Below, one piece after another: positions 42,544 through 53,019 of a stretch of DNA of 64,000 nt. The position numbers and the translations under genes were made by a program. The stretch spans positions 1,674,001-1,738,000 of the forward strand of contig NZ_CP114205.1 in assembly GCF_027497495.1 (NCBI RefSeq). The letters run 5' to 3'. This DNA comes from Streptomyces tubercidicus. Its GTDB lineage: Bacteria; Actinomycetota; Actinomycetes; Streptomycetales; Streptomycetaceae. Within the stretch, counting starts at the first letter, position 1. The number at the start of each line of letters is the position of its first letter. The notes under the pieces were generated by a model, which saw only the letters and a list, made by a program, of their open reading frames with translations, had not been told where the DNA came from and ran no database searches.

Positions 42544-43863
42544 ATGCTGGACAAGAGTTACGTCGTGCCCTGGGGGAAGCGGGGCAGCCTGTCGACCGAC
42601 GCCGAGGCCGCCGTGCTGGCCGAACTCGTCCACGAGAGCACCCCGTTACCGGCCGGCGCCCGGCGCGAACGGTTCGAGCGCTCCTTCGCCGCGTCGGTCG
42701 GCAGCCGGCACGCGATCTCGGTGAACAGCGGAGCCGTCGCCCTGCACATGGCGATCCGGATGCTCGACCTGGCCCCCGGCGACGAGGTGATCGCCACCCC
42801 ACAGACCCACCGCGCCACCGTCCAGCCGCTGCTCGACTACGACGTACGGGTCCGGTTCTGCGATATCGACCCCACCACCCTGACTCTCGACCCGGCCGCG
42901 CTGGCGGCGCTGATCACCCCGCGCACCCGGGCCCTGCTGCTGGTGCACTACGGCGGCTGCCCCGCCGAGATGGACACGGTCATGGCACTGGCCCGGCGCC
43001 ACGGCTTCCTGGTGCTGGAGGACTGTGTGCACGCCCTGGGCGCCCGCTACCGAGGCCGCAGCCCCGGCTCCCTGGCGGACCTGGCCACCTTCAGCCTCCG
43101 GAACGCCAAGACCAGCACCGTGCTCGGCGAGGGCGGTCTGATCACCTGCGACCGGGACGATTGGGCAGAGCGTCTGCACCGGCTGCGCACCCATGACATG
43201 GATGCCCGGACCGCGCGCCCGGGGCCGGCTGCGGGCCTGGGGCCGGGGCGGGACGGGCTGTCGGGGCCGGGGCCGGGCGTGCTCCCGGGGACCTCGTATG
43301 CCATGCCCCTCCAGCGCGGCTGCGTACGGCGGCCCGGCAGTGACGCGACGATGCCGGAGGCGGTCGCGGCCCTCGGACAGGCCCAGCTCAACGGGGTCGA
43401 AGCCGCCGGAGCACGACGGCGCGCACTCGCCGGACGCCTGGACGAGGTGCTCACCCGCTACCCCTTCCTCACCCCCCAGTCGGCGCCCGCGCACAGCACC
43501 CACGCCTACCACCTCTACACCTGCCTCGTCGCCCACCAGGAGCTACGCGACCGGCTCGTCCTGGCCCTGGACCGCAGGGGCGTGGAGATCCAACTGCGGT
43601 ACTTCCCCCAGCACCTGCTACCGCAATGGCGCCACCGCGGCCATCTCCGCGGCGAGTGCCCCATCGCCGAACGCAGCTGGTTCGAACAGCACCTCAATCT
43701 CCCCTGCCATGCACAGCTGACGCCGCATCAAGAGGACTACCTCATCGAGGCTTTGGACGGTGCGCTGGCAGAACTGAACGGCGGGGTACCGGCCCCGGCA
43801 CCTGCCCCGTCGGCGGTGGCGGCGGTGGCGGGGGTGCCCGCGACGGCCTGCGGACGGGGGTAG
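42544..43863 (+). CDS. DegT/DnrJ/EryC1/StrS-family PLP aminotransferase
   Basis: 439 aa from the ATG at 42544. Aspartate-aminotransferase fold: SRHAISVNSGAVALHMAIRM (PLP phosphate site), LEDCVHALGARYRG (PLP Asp/His region) and the probable Schiff-base Lys189 in SLRNAKTSTVLGEGG. Residues ~223-249 are an inserted Gly/Pro-rich low-complexity loop absent from typical members, and the C-terminus is an Ala/Pro-rich tail. The family makes amino sugars or modifies NDP-keto sugars. No sugar-nucleotide partner is adjacent, so it is an orphan here. Confidence 0.86.
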   Translation: MLDKSYVVPWGKRGSLSTDAEAAVLAELVHESTPLPAGARRERFERSFAASVGSRHAISVNSGAVALHMAIRMLDLAPGDEVIATPQTHRATVQPLLDYDVRVRFCDIDPTTLTLDPAALAALITPRTRALLLVHYGGCPAEMDTVMALARRHGFLVLEDCVHALGARYRGRSPGSLADLATFSLRNAKTSTVLGEGGLITCDRDDWAERLHRLRTHDMDARTARPGPAAGLGPGRDGLSGPGPGVLPGTSYAMPLQRGCVRRPGSDATMPEAVAALGQAQLNGVEAAGARRRALAGRLDEVLTRYPFLTPQSAPAHSTHAYHLYTCLVAHQELRDRLVLALDRRGVEIQLRYFPQHLLPQWRHRGHLRGECPIAERSWFEQHLNLPCHAQLTPHQEDYLIEALDGALAELNGGVPAPAPAPSAVAAVAGVPATACGRG

Positions 43864-43935
43864 CCGGGGGGCGGCGGGCCTGGCCCGGCGTGCGGCCAGG
43901 CCCCCGGCCCGTACACGACGCGCGGCGACCCCGAG

Positions 43936-44233
43936 ATGCCCCCGCATGCGCGCCGTGGGCACCTGGTGGCCGGCAACGAGCACGACGCCTGGGACGTACT
44001 CCCCCGGATCGATGCCCCCACCCTCGTGCTGCACGGCGATCAGGACCGGGGGGCTCACGCCCGCGGCCAACGCCCCGCTGCTCACCGCCCGTATCCCACG
44101 GTCCCGGATGCACCTCTTCACGGGCGCCCGCCACGCCTCCTTCCAGGAACGCCGGGACCGGGCGGGCCAGTTGGTCAGCACCTTCCTCGCCGATCCCACG
44201 GGCCCTCCGCTCCCGGAGACGGGACACAGCTGA
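43936..44233 (+). pseudogene. alpha/beta-hydrolase C-terminal remnant with a frameshift
   Basis: One frame reads AWDVLPRIDAPTLVLHGDQD, the typical C-terminal strand of alpha/beta hydrolases. After the G6 tract at 44048-44053 the homology continues in another frame as LTPAANAPLLTARIP, MHLFTGARHASFQERRDRAG and VSTFLAD. The N-terminal two thirds, including the nucleophile, are missing. Not functional as written. Confidence 0.7.
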
Positions 44234-44251
44234 GGCCCTCAGGCCAGAGCC

Positions 44252-45103
44252 TCAGGCCGGCGCTTCCCCGTTCGGGCCCCGTTCCTGCCCCAGCAAGCGC
44301 GTACGGAAGAGGTCGAGCACCTCGTCCAGCGCCGCGCGGGTCGGCTGCCCGGGGGCGTCGATGAGGTGGTCGGTCAGTACGGAGTGCGGCGGCGACACCG
44401 GGTGCGGGTTCGCATCCGAGTCGTCCAGTTCGACGGCCGTGAAGGCCTCGCCGAGTTCGCGGCGCAGGAAGGCGAAGCGGTCGCCGGGCACGAGCCGGTC
44501 CCCGCGGAACCGGAGACCGATGACCCGAAGGCCCTCGCGTTCGCAGCGCCCCCGTACGGTGGCGAGGTCCTCGGCGGAAATATCGATGCCGCCGGCCCGG
44601 CTCCTGGTGACGGCGAGCGGCAGGGACGGCTGGGACAGGACCGGGGCGAGAAGGCGCTCGTCGGTCGCCATGGCCAGCGCGAAGCCGCCCGTGAGACACA
44701 TCCCGACGGCCCCGACGCCGGGCCCGCCGCAGCGCTGGTGCTCATCCGCGGCCAGGGCCCGCAGCCAGGTCACCACCCGGGAAGACTTCCCGGTGGCCAG
44801 CACGGTGAATTCCCGGCTCACGCACACCTTTCCGATGGACGAGGCCATATAGAGCCCGCCCTTCAGCCGGCCGACGTGTGCGGGGTCGGCATCGCGGCCG
44901 GGCGTACCGAAGAGCACCGGGAGCACGGCGGTACAGCCGATGGCGGCCACCCGTTCCGCGAACTCCAGCACCTTGGGCGTGATCCCCGGTATCTCCGCCA
45001 CCACGATCACGGCGGGCCCCGTGCCACGCCGCAGAACCCGGTGGGTGGTGCCGTCGTGAGTGAACGTGCCACGGTCGAAACCGGTCAGGTCATGATCTGC
45101 CAT
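44252..45103 (-). CDS. dienelactone hydrolase family protein
   Basis: 283 aa from the ATG at 45103. DLH fold with a cysteine nucleophile: Cys136 in GAVGMCLTGGFAL, an Asp region in LRFRGDRLVP and a C-terminal His candidate in PHSVLTDHLID. Other DLH features are VIVVAEIPGITPKVLEFAER and AIGCTAVLPVLFGTPGRD. It hydrolyses cyclic esters or related acyl substrates; the natural substrate is unknown. Single gene, convergent with the decayed hydrolase. Confidence 0.85.
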   Translation of the reverse strand: MADHDLTGFDRGTFTHDGTTHRVLRRGTGPAVIVVAEIPGITPKVLEFAERVAAIGCTAVLPVLFGTPGRDADPAHVGRLKGGLYMASSIGKVCVSREFTVLATGKSSRVVTWLRALAADEHQRCGGPGVGAVGMCLTGGFALAMATDERLLAPVLSQPSLPLAVTRSRAGGIDISAEDLATVRGRCEREGLRVIGLRFRGDRLVPGDRFAFLRRELGEAFTAVELDDSDANPHPVSPPHSVLTDHLIDAPGQPTRAALDEVLDLFRTRLLGQERGPNGEAPA

Positions 45104-45275
45104 GGATACCACCGCTTCAGTCAGTAGCTGTTCGGAGGCTGGTCGATGCCACTTCCCGGCCGGGTCCCCTCCCGCACGCCCGCCCGGCGCCCTACCCGCG
45201 CGAGACTACCCGCGCCCGCCTCCCACAGCGCCCCCAGCAGCCGACTCCCCGCATTCAACTGCCTTGCGGAACACA

Positions 45276-45320
45276 CCAGATGCGCCCGATGCACCCGATC
45301 CACCAGATGCACCCGATGCC
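45276..45320. repeat. degenerate 9-bp tandem repeat in a 318-nt intergenic gap
   Basis: Five 9-mers (cagatgcgc, ccgatgcac, ccgatccac, cagatgcac, ccgatgccg) run head to tail. The surrounding gap, 45104-45421, lies between a divergent hydrolase start and a phosphatase stop; nothing else recognisable is in it apart from CGCCCG-rich low complexity. Confidence 0.7.
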
Positions 45321-45421
45321 GCTTCCCGTGACGACGGACTCTCCCCCTGCCCTACCGCCGAACCGATTCGTCCGCTGACGTTCTGACCGACCGGCCGTGC
45401 CCATGCCTTTCGGGCCGTGAA

Positions 45422-47497
<2,076 letters not shown>

Positions 47498-47539
47498 CCG
47501 TCGTCCGGTGAGAGGTGCCAGGGATCTCGCGGGGCGGCC

Positions 47540-48241
47540 TCAGCCGCGTCGCGTGCAGTGGAGAAACAGCTGTTCCTCGGGCGGCACATCCGAGACCGCC
47601 GGAGCGTAGGTGTACGAGGACTCCTCGACGACCTCGAATCGCGCGTCCTCGATGACCTTGCGCAGGTCGTCCCGCAGATAGCCGGAGACCCGGATGGCGT
47701 GGCCGAGAAACGGGATCCTGAAGTAGTCCACATCGGCCTCCACCATCGAGAGCGTGAACAGCCCACCGGGGACCAGCAGGTCATGAACCGTCCGCAGCGC
47801 CCCCGGGATCTCCGCACGCGGCAGCATCAGCAGGGAGAAGAAGGCCACGACCGCATCGAAACGCCCCAGGTCGTGCGGACCGTCGGGCTCCAGGTCGGCG
47901 ATGTCCAGCCGGTGGAAGGTTGCACCGGGCACGTACTCCCGGGCGAGCTCCACCATCCCCCGGGACAGGTCGACGCCGACCACCTCGAACCCCGCCTCCA
48001 CCAGCTGCCGGGCGGTCGGCAGACCGGTGCCGCAGCCCAGATCCAGCACCCGGCCTCCGGCGGGCAGCGCCCCGATCAGCCACTCCGCCGCGGCGAGCTG
48101 CCCCTTCTTGTACGGAAACGCCTCGTCATAGCGATCCCCGATCGCGTCAAACGCCTCGGCCTGCCCCTCGCGATCGCGCCATATGCCCTCAGGAACGGTC
48201 CCGTCGCTCTCGTCATCGACCTCGATGAACCCTCTGCTCAC
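47540..48241 (-). CDS. class I SAM-dependent methyltransferase
   Basis: 233 aa from a GTG at 48241 with AGAGGTG 7 nt upstream; an in-frame GTG at 48268 lacks one. SAM motif RVLDLGCGTGLPTARQLVEA, acidic GVDLSRGMVELAR, post-motif RLDIADLEPDG and VVAFFSLLMLPRAEI. Ubiquinone/menaquinone-type small-molecule methyltransferase fold. N-terminal FDAIGDRYDEAFPYKKGQL is typical of these enzymes. Acceptor unknown; 42 nt upstream of the phosphatase gene on the same strand. Confidence 0.87.
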   Translation of the reverse strand: MSRGFIEVDDESDGTVPEGIWRDREGQAEAFDAIGDRYDEAFPYKKGQLAAAEWLIGALPAGGRVLDLGCGTGLPTARQLVEAGFEVVGVDLSRGMVELAREYVPGATFHRLDIADLEPDGPHDLGRFDAVVAFFSLLMLPRAEIPGALRTVHDLLVPGGLFTLSMVEADVDYFRIPFLGHAIRVSGYLRDDLRKVIEDARFEVVEESSYTYAPAVSDVPPEEQLFLHCTRRG

Positions 48242-48367
48242 GAAGTGCACCTCTTTTCGTGCAACCATTCGATTGTATCGAGAATGTGCGCCTTTGATCC
48301 GCTATGCCGTTGCACGAGACGGAGCGATCCGGTCATGGCGCCGAGGCCCAGGCGGAGGGGGCCGATC

Positions 48368-48538
48368 GTGAAGCGGGGCGATCCGACAAACGACGAGTGG
48401 GCACGACGTGCGCCGTATTTGCCGAGGTCCGGGCGCCGGGGTGGGCGCTGGAGCGAGCATCGGAAGGTGATCAGCGGGATCCTGTTCCGGATCCGTACCG
48501 GAGTCCCGTGGCGAGACCTGCCAGAGCGGTACGGGAAC
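48368..48538 (+). mobile_element. IS5-family transposase N-terminal remnant
   Basis: 57 codons from a GTG match the start of IS5-type transposases: NDEWARRAPYLPRSGRRGG, then HRKVISGILFRIRTGVPWRD and LPERYGN. The match ends abruptly; no catalytic DDE domain or matching end repeat is visible. The frame remains open into the next ORF. Confidence 0.75.
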
Positions 48539-48559
48539 CGGCCCTACAGTGCCGAAGAC

Positions 48560-48853
48560 ATGACGGCTCTTGAATCCTTCACCTTCGTGCGCCACGTCGA
48601 CGGCCTTCGCCACTCCTTCGAGCGCGACGGCGAGAGCCACGATCGACCTGCCTACCGCCGAACGGACGGGCAGGTGTGGTGTGTCTGGGGACCGGACGAC
48701 GGCTGGCACTGCGAGCTCGCCGACGGTCTTGTCACCGCCCATCCCTTGAACCGCGACAGCGACGAACCCGAACCCCCTGCCACCGTCTGGCGCAGCTTCA
48801 AGGGCGACCGGTCCTACCTCTACGACCTCCGCCACCTCGAACCTGAAGTGTGA
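48560..48853 (+). CDS. hypothetical protein downstream of the IS remnant
   Basis: 97 aa from the ATG at 48560; the same frame is open from the transposase fragment, so a 161-aa chimera is possible. The sequence is rich in His/Asp/Arg/Trp (TFVRHVDGLRHSFERDGE, VWCVWGPDDGWHCELADG) and I do not recognise it. The insertion joint lies ~20 nt before the ATG, so the native promoter was probably lost or replaced. Confidence 0.5.
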   Translation: MTALESFTFVRHVDGLRHSFERDGESHDRPAYRRTDGQVWCVWGPDDGWHCELADGLVTAHPLNRDSDEPEPPATVWRSFKGDRSYLYDLRHLEPEV

Positions 48854-48995
48854 TCCGCCGGACAGCCCTCGGCTTGAGTTTTCACCTCTGCCTGGTTTGC
48901 CCGCCGCGCGGAGCTGCTCATGGCGATTACCGGCCCCTCGGGCACGGTCGCGGCTGGGCACTGCGGTGTCAGTGCCGGCTGCCAGAATGCCGCTC

Positions 48996-49922
48996 ATGAC
49001 GATCAAGGATGTAGCCCGGCATGACGTGAGTGAGCAGCAAATTGAGCAGGCGCTGGACGGCATCGGGCGTCGGGCCCACAGCCGCTGGCACACGATGCAA
49101 TACGACTGCTACTCCGACGAGCAGCTGCAGGCAATGCGCGACGAACTCCTCGACCACATAGCAGCCCGCACGGTGGCGGACCCCGAGCCCGGCACCGCCC
49201 CGTCGGGCATCGTCCTGCGCACGGCGGCCGAGTGCGCCCTGGGGCTCATGAGTCTGGGCTGCTACCCCAACGGTGATCAAGAGATCTCCTTCACCCTCGT
49301 CGGCGAGCAGCTCAGCAGCGAGGACACGGACTTCGAGGCCGTTGTCGAGCAGGCCGCAACCGCGAGGACCTGGCTGGACGCGTTCGCGCTGTCGGTGATC
49401 AGTGGCATGATCTGGGAACGGGACCTGGTCATCGGGCTGTTGCTGCGTGGCGACTATGCGCCTGACATCCACAGCGGTCTGCCGCACTCGAAGCTGCAAT
49501 CGGAGTCGGACCCGGGCGAGCTGGCGGAGATGGATGCCCTGTGCGGCTACCTCACCCAGGCCGAAGGGCATCTGCCCCGGCACTGGCCGTCGGTAACGCT
49601 GTGCAAGCCGACCGCCGACGAACGCGCCGAGGCAAAGCGGCACCTGGATGCCCTCGAAGCGCTGACGCCAGATCAGCGCCTACTGCGCGCGCTCTTGGAG
49701 GACGACCAGTCGGCCTTCGAGCAGGCCCTGGAGCATCGCCTCGTCCAGCACCGGGAGAGCGCACCCACCGATGCGCCGCCCCGCAGCCTCCTGCCGCACA
49801 AGACCATCGCCCTGACCGCACTCGCAGTCCAAGTACACCACTGGGATCTGCACGTCCGATCTGCCTACCTTCCGCAGACCCTGCTGAACGCCCCGGAAGG
49901 TGTGCCGTCGATCAGCGGCTGA
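48996..49922 (+). CDS. Imm49 family immunity protein
   Basis: 308 aa from the ATG at 48996 (an ATG at 48987 is also in frame). It matches the Streptomyces Imm49 pattern: LRTAAECALGLMSLGCYPNG, ARTWLDAFALSVISGM, IGLLLRGDYAPDI, EMDALCGYLTQAEGHLP and LTPDQRLLRALLEDD. Imm49 proteins neutralise polymorphic toxins in the producing cell. No toxin gene is in view, so it is an orphan immunity gene, as is common where strains collect protection against neighbours (inference). Confidence 0.8.
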   Translation: MTIKDVARHDVSEQQIEQALDGIGRRAHSRWHTMQYDCYSDEQLQAMRDELLDHIAARTVADPEPGTAPSGIVLRTAAECALGLMSLGCYPNGDQEISFTLVGEQLSSEDTDFEAVVEQAATARTWLDAFALSVISGMIWERDLVIGLLLRGDYAPDIHSGLPHSKLQSESDPGELAEMDALCGYLTQAEGHLPRHWPSVTLCKPTADERAEAKRHLDALEALTPDQRLLRALLEDDQSAFEQALEHRLVQHRESAPTDAPPRSLLPHKTIALTALAVQVHHWDLHVRSAYLPQTLLNAPEGVPSISG

Positions 49923-50106
49923 ACCAGCGCCTGGCCCGCCTGCGGTAAAGACGATGCGGTAGTCCCACTCACCCCCCCCATCTGCACCACCCGCTTCCCG
50001 ATCTGTAACGGTTCAGCCTCGAAGAGTGACTCCGACATTTGCTCAAAATGCTCTTGTGGTGCACTTGTTGGACGTGAGCCGGGCTCATGTATGTGGGGGG
50101 GGAGCG

Positions 50107-51729
50107 ATGACGCATACGACGACATGCCCCGGATGTGGCTGGGGCGCAGCTCCGGGGGCCGCGTTCTGCAGCAAATGCGGTGCGGCCGTGGAGGCCGGCG
50201 AGGCTGGTGAGGTCGATGAGGCGGCGACCGTGACGCTGCCTCAGCAGCCTGACGGTTCTGCACCGCCCGCGCCGGCCGCGTCCACGGTGCTGCTCACCGG
50301 CCGGGCCGCCGACCGCCGCACCGGCGTGCCGCGATGGGGTAATGGCCGGGATCTGACGAGGTATTTGTGTGCGGCCGCCTATCTGGACCGCGCCTATGCC
50401 GGATCACTCATCAAACAGGTCGCCGCCGAACCCCACTTGGGGGTGGCGGCGGCCCCGGCGTGCGATATCCCCGTGGTGCTGCGGCACGCCTACCTGGCCA
50501 ATGCGCGCCGTCACGGCCGGGATCTCGTACTCAGCGTCCTGCTCCTGCTGGCTTTCGTCTTCACTTTCTGGGTCGGCGACGGGGTAATCACCCTGCTGGT
50601 GCTGTTCCTTTCCTGGGTGACGGTGTTCTCCTTCGAGCTCTCGACGAAGTACGGACGCCATCTGCAGAGCCTTCGCCCGGACCGCTTCGACCCGGCGGCC
50701 GCACCGCCGCCGCTCAACAGCGATATCGCGACGCGGCTGCGCCAGATCGGCGATTACGCCGGCGGGAACGTCACCACATACAGCGGATATTCGCCCTTCA
50801 TCGGTTACGGGTCCGAACTCGACTCGTGGTCCCTGACCTTCGATGTCACCACATCGAGCCGGCCGGGAGGCGAATCGCAGGAATTCGATGTGACGGAGCT
50901 CTACGCCCATATCGCGGAGCGGGTCGGCGCCCTGGCGCTGCCCTGCCTGGAGATCGAGGAGCGGCTCTTCGCCGACGGCTCGACCCTCCTGGGAGACACC
51001 CGCTTCCTGCCGGACCCCCTGGGCCGGCCCGTCGCCCGGATTCCCTTCGACCAGATCGACGCGCTGAAACGGACGCCCGAGGAAGGCGCCCGCCCGTATC
51101 TGGCCGTGCACTCCACCGGCTGGAACGGCGAGTTGGTCACCTCGCTCTTCCTTCGCTTTGTGCGCTCGGACTCCAACCTCTATGTGGAAGCCGTCCCCAC
51201 GGTGCTGTGCCCGCTGCTCGACCGCTACCGGGTCATCGACACCCTGATGCCCCGCCCACCACTGGGCGAACTCGCCAAGCTGGTCTCCGAAACAGCGGTC
51301 AGCACCTTCTTCATTCTGCTCGCCGCACCCGCACGCGCCATCTCGGGATTCGCACCCGACTACGGGATGTCCCGGCGGATGCGCCGTCAGCACAAGCTGA
51401 TCACCAGGCTGCGCAGTTTCGACTACGGAGCGCGGCTGAGTGTTCGTCAACAGGCGGCGGCCACACGACACCAGCGGCATTTCCAGAAGGCCGACAGCGG
51501 AATGGTCCTGAAGACGGTGGAGAAGCGGGTGCTGGACGCACTCGTCGAATTCGCCGAAGAGCGTGGCATCGACGCGGGCGAGCTGATCCAGCGTCAGCAG
51601 ACCATCATCAACAACGGCATTATCGCGTCCCACGGAGCGCGAGTGGATTCCAGCTCGGTCGCCTCCGGCGACAGGTCCCGGACCGCGATGAACATCATCC
51701 ATAAGATCCCGCTGCTGAAACTGGACTGA
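50107..51729 (+). CDS. zinc-ribbon membrane protein with C-terminal shared motif
   Basis: 540 aa; GGGGGGAG precedes the ATG at 50107. N-terminal zinc ribbon (Cys7, Cys10, Cys21, Cys24), a disordered Ala/Pro linker, then two membrane segments at ~138-180 (VLSVLLLLAFVFTFWVGDG and TLLVLFLSWVTVFSF). A large soluble domain (~185-490) follows, with DSWSLTFDVTT, ALPCLEIEERLFADG and LAVHSTGWNGELVTSLFLRF. Residues 502-528 (NNGIIASHGARVDSS, SVASGDRSR) match the N-terminus of the next protein. Family unknown to me. It appears to lead a four-gene cassette; the soluble domain has no catalytic motif I recognise. Confidence 0.8.
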   Translation: MTHTTTCPGCGWGAAPGAAFCSKCGAAVEAGEAGEVDEAATVTLPQQPDGSAPPAPAASTVLLTGRAADRRTGVPRWGNGRDLTRYLCAAAYLDRAYAGSLIKQVAAEPHLGVAAAPACDIPVVLRHAYLANARRHGRDLVLSVLLLLAFVFTFWVGDGVITLLVLFLSWVTVFSFELSTKYGRHLQSLRPDRFDPAAAPPPLNSDIATRLRQIGDYAGGNVTTYSGYSPFIGYGSELDSWSLTFDVTTSSRPGGESQEFDVTELYAHIAERVGALALPCLEIEERLFADGSTLLGDTRFLPDPLGRPVARIPFDQIDALKRTPEEGARPYLAVHSTGWNGELVTSLFLRFVRSDSNLYVEAVPTVLCPLLDRYRVIDTLMPRPPLGELAKLVSETAVSTFFILLAAPARAISGFAPDYGMSRRMRRQHKLITRLRSFDYGARLSVRQQAAATRHQRHFQKADSGMVLKTVEKRVLDALVEFAEERGIDAGELIQRQQTIINNGIIASHGARVDSSSVASGDRSRTAMNIIHKIPLLKLD

Positions 51730-51756
51730 ACCACCGAGAAGGAATGAGGAAACCAT

Positions 51757-52128
51757 ATGCGCAGGAACGACGGGATCATCGCCACCGGCGGCTCGAATGT
51801 CGTCGGCAACGCCGTGGCCAGCGGAAAGAACGCCAAGGCGGAGGTCCGGGACAGCGGACTGACCCAGTACGGCGACGGGCGGCAGCCGCAGCCCATGGAT
51901 CTGGACAAGCTGCTCTCCCGGCTGATCGATGAGCTGGGCCGGTCGGACCACCCCGAGCGGGACGACCTGATCGAGGCCGCCGAGGACGCGCGCGAGGAGG
52001 CCACCTCGGAGGAACCGCGCAAGGGCAAGCTGAAGGTTTTCGCCAGGGCGCTCGTGGCCGCAGTGCCGGGCTTCACCGCCCTGGCTTCTCTGGCGGTGGC
52101 GATCGAAGAGGCGATCCACGGGCTGTAG
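51757..52128 (+). CDS. small motif-plus-helix protein, partner of the upstream membrane protein
   Basis: 123 aa; GAGGA precedes the ATG at 51757, 27 nt after the upstream stop. Residues 4-30 (NDGIIATGGSNVVGNA, VASGKNAKAEV) align without gaps to residues 502-528 of the upstream protein, sharing N-x-G-I-I-A and V-A-S-G. A charged helical middle (~46-88) leads to a hydrophobic C-terminal helix (~94-120, FARALVAAVPGFTALASLAV). A short sticky motif joined to a membrane-active or oligomerising helix resembles amyloid-signalling effectors, but this is inference. Confidence 0.78.
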   Translation: MRRNDGIIATGGSNVVGNAVASGKNAKAEVRDSGLTQYGDGRQPQPMDLDKLLSRLIDELGRSDHPERDDLIEAAEDAREEATSEEPRKGKLKVFARALVAAVPGFTALASLAVAIEEAIHGL

Positions 52129-52204
52129 CCGGACCGGCGCGAAGGCCCGGTCCGGGAACACGAGGAACAACCAGGAACACGTGGGACGACGGGGGGAGAT
52201 GATC

Positions 52205-52927
52205 ATGCCGTCCTGTAGGCACTGCGGTGCGCTCTACGAGGGTTCTGCCGCGACGCCCTGTCCGAGCTGCGGTATGCCGCGCGAGGACGGGACGCCCGCC
52301 GGCACCGGTCAGCCCGTCGGGGGCACCGGGCACGGCTATATCCGGGTGGGGCCCACCATCCTGCCGCAGTGGCTGCTGTGGCTGGTGGCGGCTCTGCTCG
52401 TGGGCGGCGGCGTGACCGCCGTCGTTCTCGCCTCGTCCGGCCCCTCGGACGACGAGACGGGCGGCCTCCTCTCGTCAACCACCCCGACCCCGGACCCGGC
52501 CACCGGCTCCCTGCCGCCCACCGACATCGGTTCCCCGCCCCCCACCGACATCGGCTCGATGCCGCCCACCTACCCCGCGTCCACGCCGCCGACCGACTTC
52601 GCAACCCCCACCCCGACCGACATCTCCCCGTCTCCCGACAACGCGAGCGCGATCGTGGAGGAGTACTACCGGGACATCAACGCCCATGACTTCTCCGCGG
52701 CTTGGGACCTCGGCGGCAAGAACATAGGCGGCACCTCGTACTCGGACTGGGTGGCGGGCTACAACACCACGGTGCGCATCGAACTCAGCGCGGTGAACAA
52801 CGGCAGCCCCGGCCAGGTCAGCGCCTTCCTCCGGGCCACCCAGACCAACGGCTCGATACGGCTGTACCAGGGGACCTACACGGTGTCCGACGGCGCGATC
52901 GTCCGCGCCGACATCACCGAGCGGTGA
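52205..52927 (+). CDS. zinc-ribbon membrane protein with extracytoplasmic domain
   Basis: 240 aa from the ATG at 52205 (GGGGGAG upstream). Zinc ribbon Cys4/Cys7/Cys19/Cys22, one membrane segment at ~54-76 (PQWLLWLVAALLVGGGVTAV), a Pro/Thr-rich stalk with P-P-T-D-I repeats, then a small domain (~145-240) resembling DUF4878/SnoaL-like folds: AIVEEYYRDINAHDFSAAWD and YQGTYTVSDGAIVRADI. It is probably a cytoplasmic zinc ribbon with an exported domain. It shares the N-terminal ribbon design with the first cassette protein. Confidence 0.8.
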   Translation: MPSCRHCGALYEGSAATPCPSCGMPREDGTPAGTGQPVGGTGHGYIRVGPTILPQWLLWLVAALLVGGGVTAVVLASSGPSDDETGGLLSSTTPTPDPATGSLPPTDIGSPPPTDIGSMPPTYPASTPPTDFATPTPTDISPSPDNASAIVEEYYRDINAHDFSAAWDLGGKNIGGTSYSDWVAGYNTTVRIELSAVNNGSPGQVSAFLRATQTNGSIRLYQGTYTVSDGAIVRADITER

Positions 52928-53019
52928 CCGCCGACGGCGTTGGCCCCGCCGGGACTGAGCCCGCCGCCCCTGGGAAGGCTCGGTGTCATCCCCGACCACT
53001 ACAGAGGAGAGCCGCAGCA

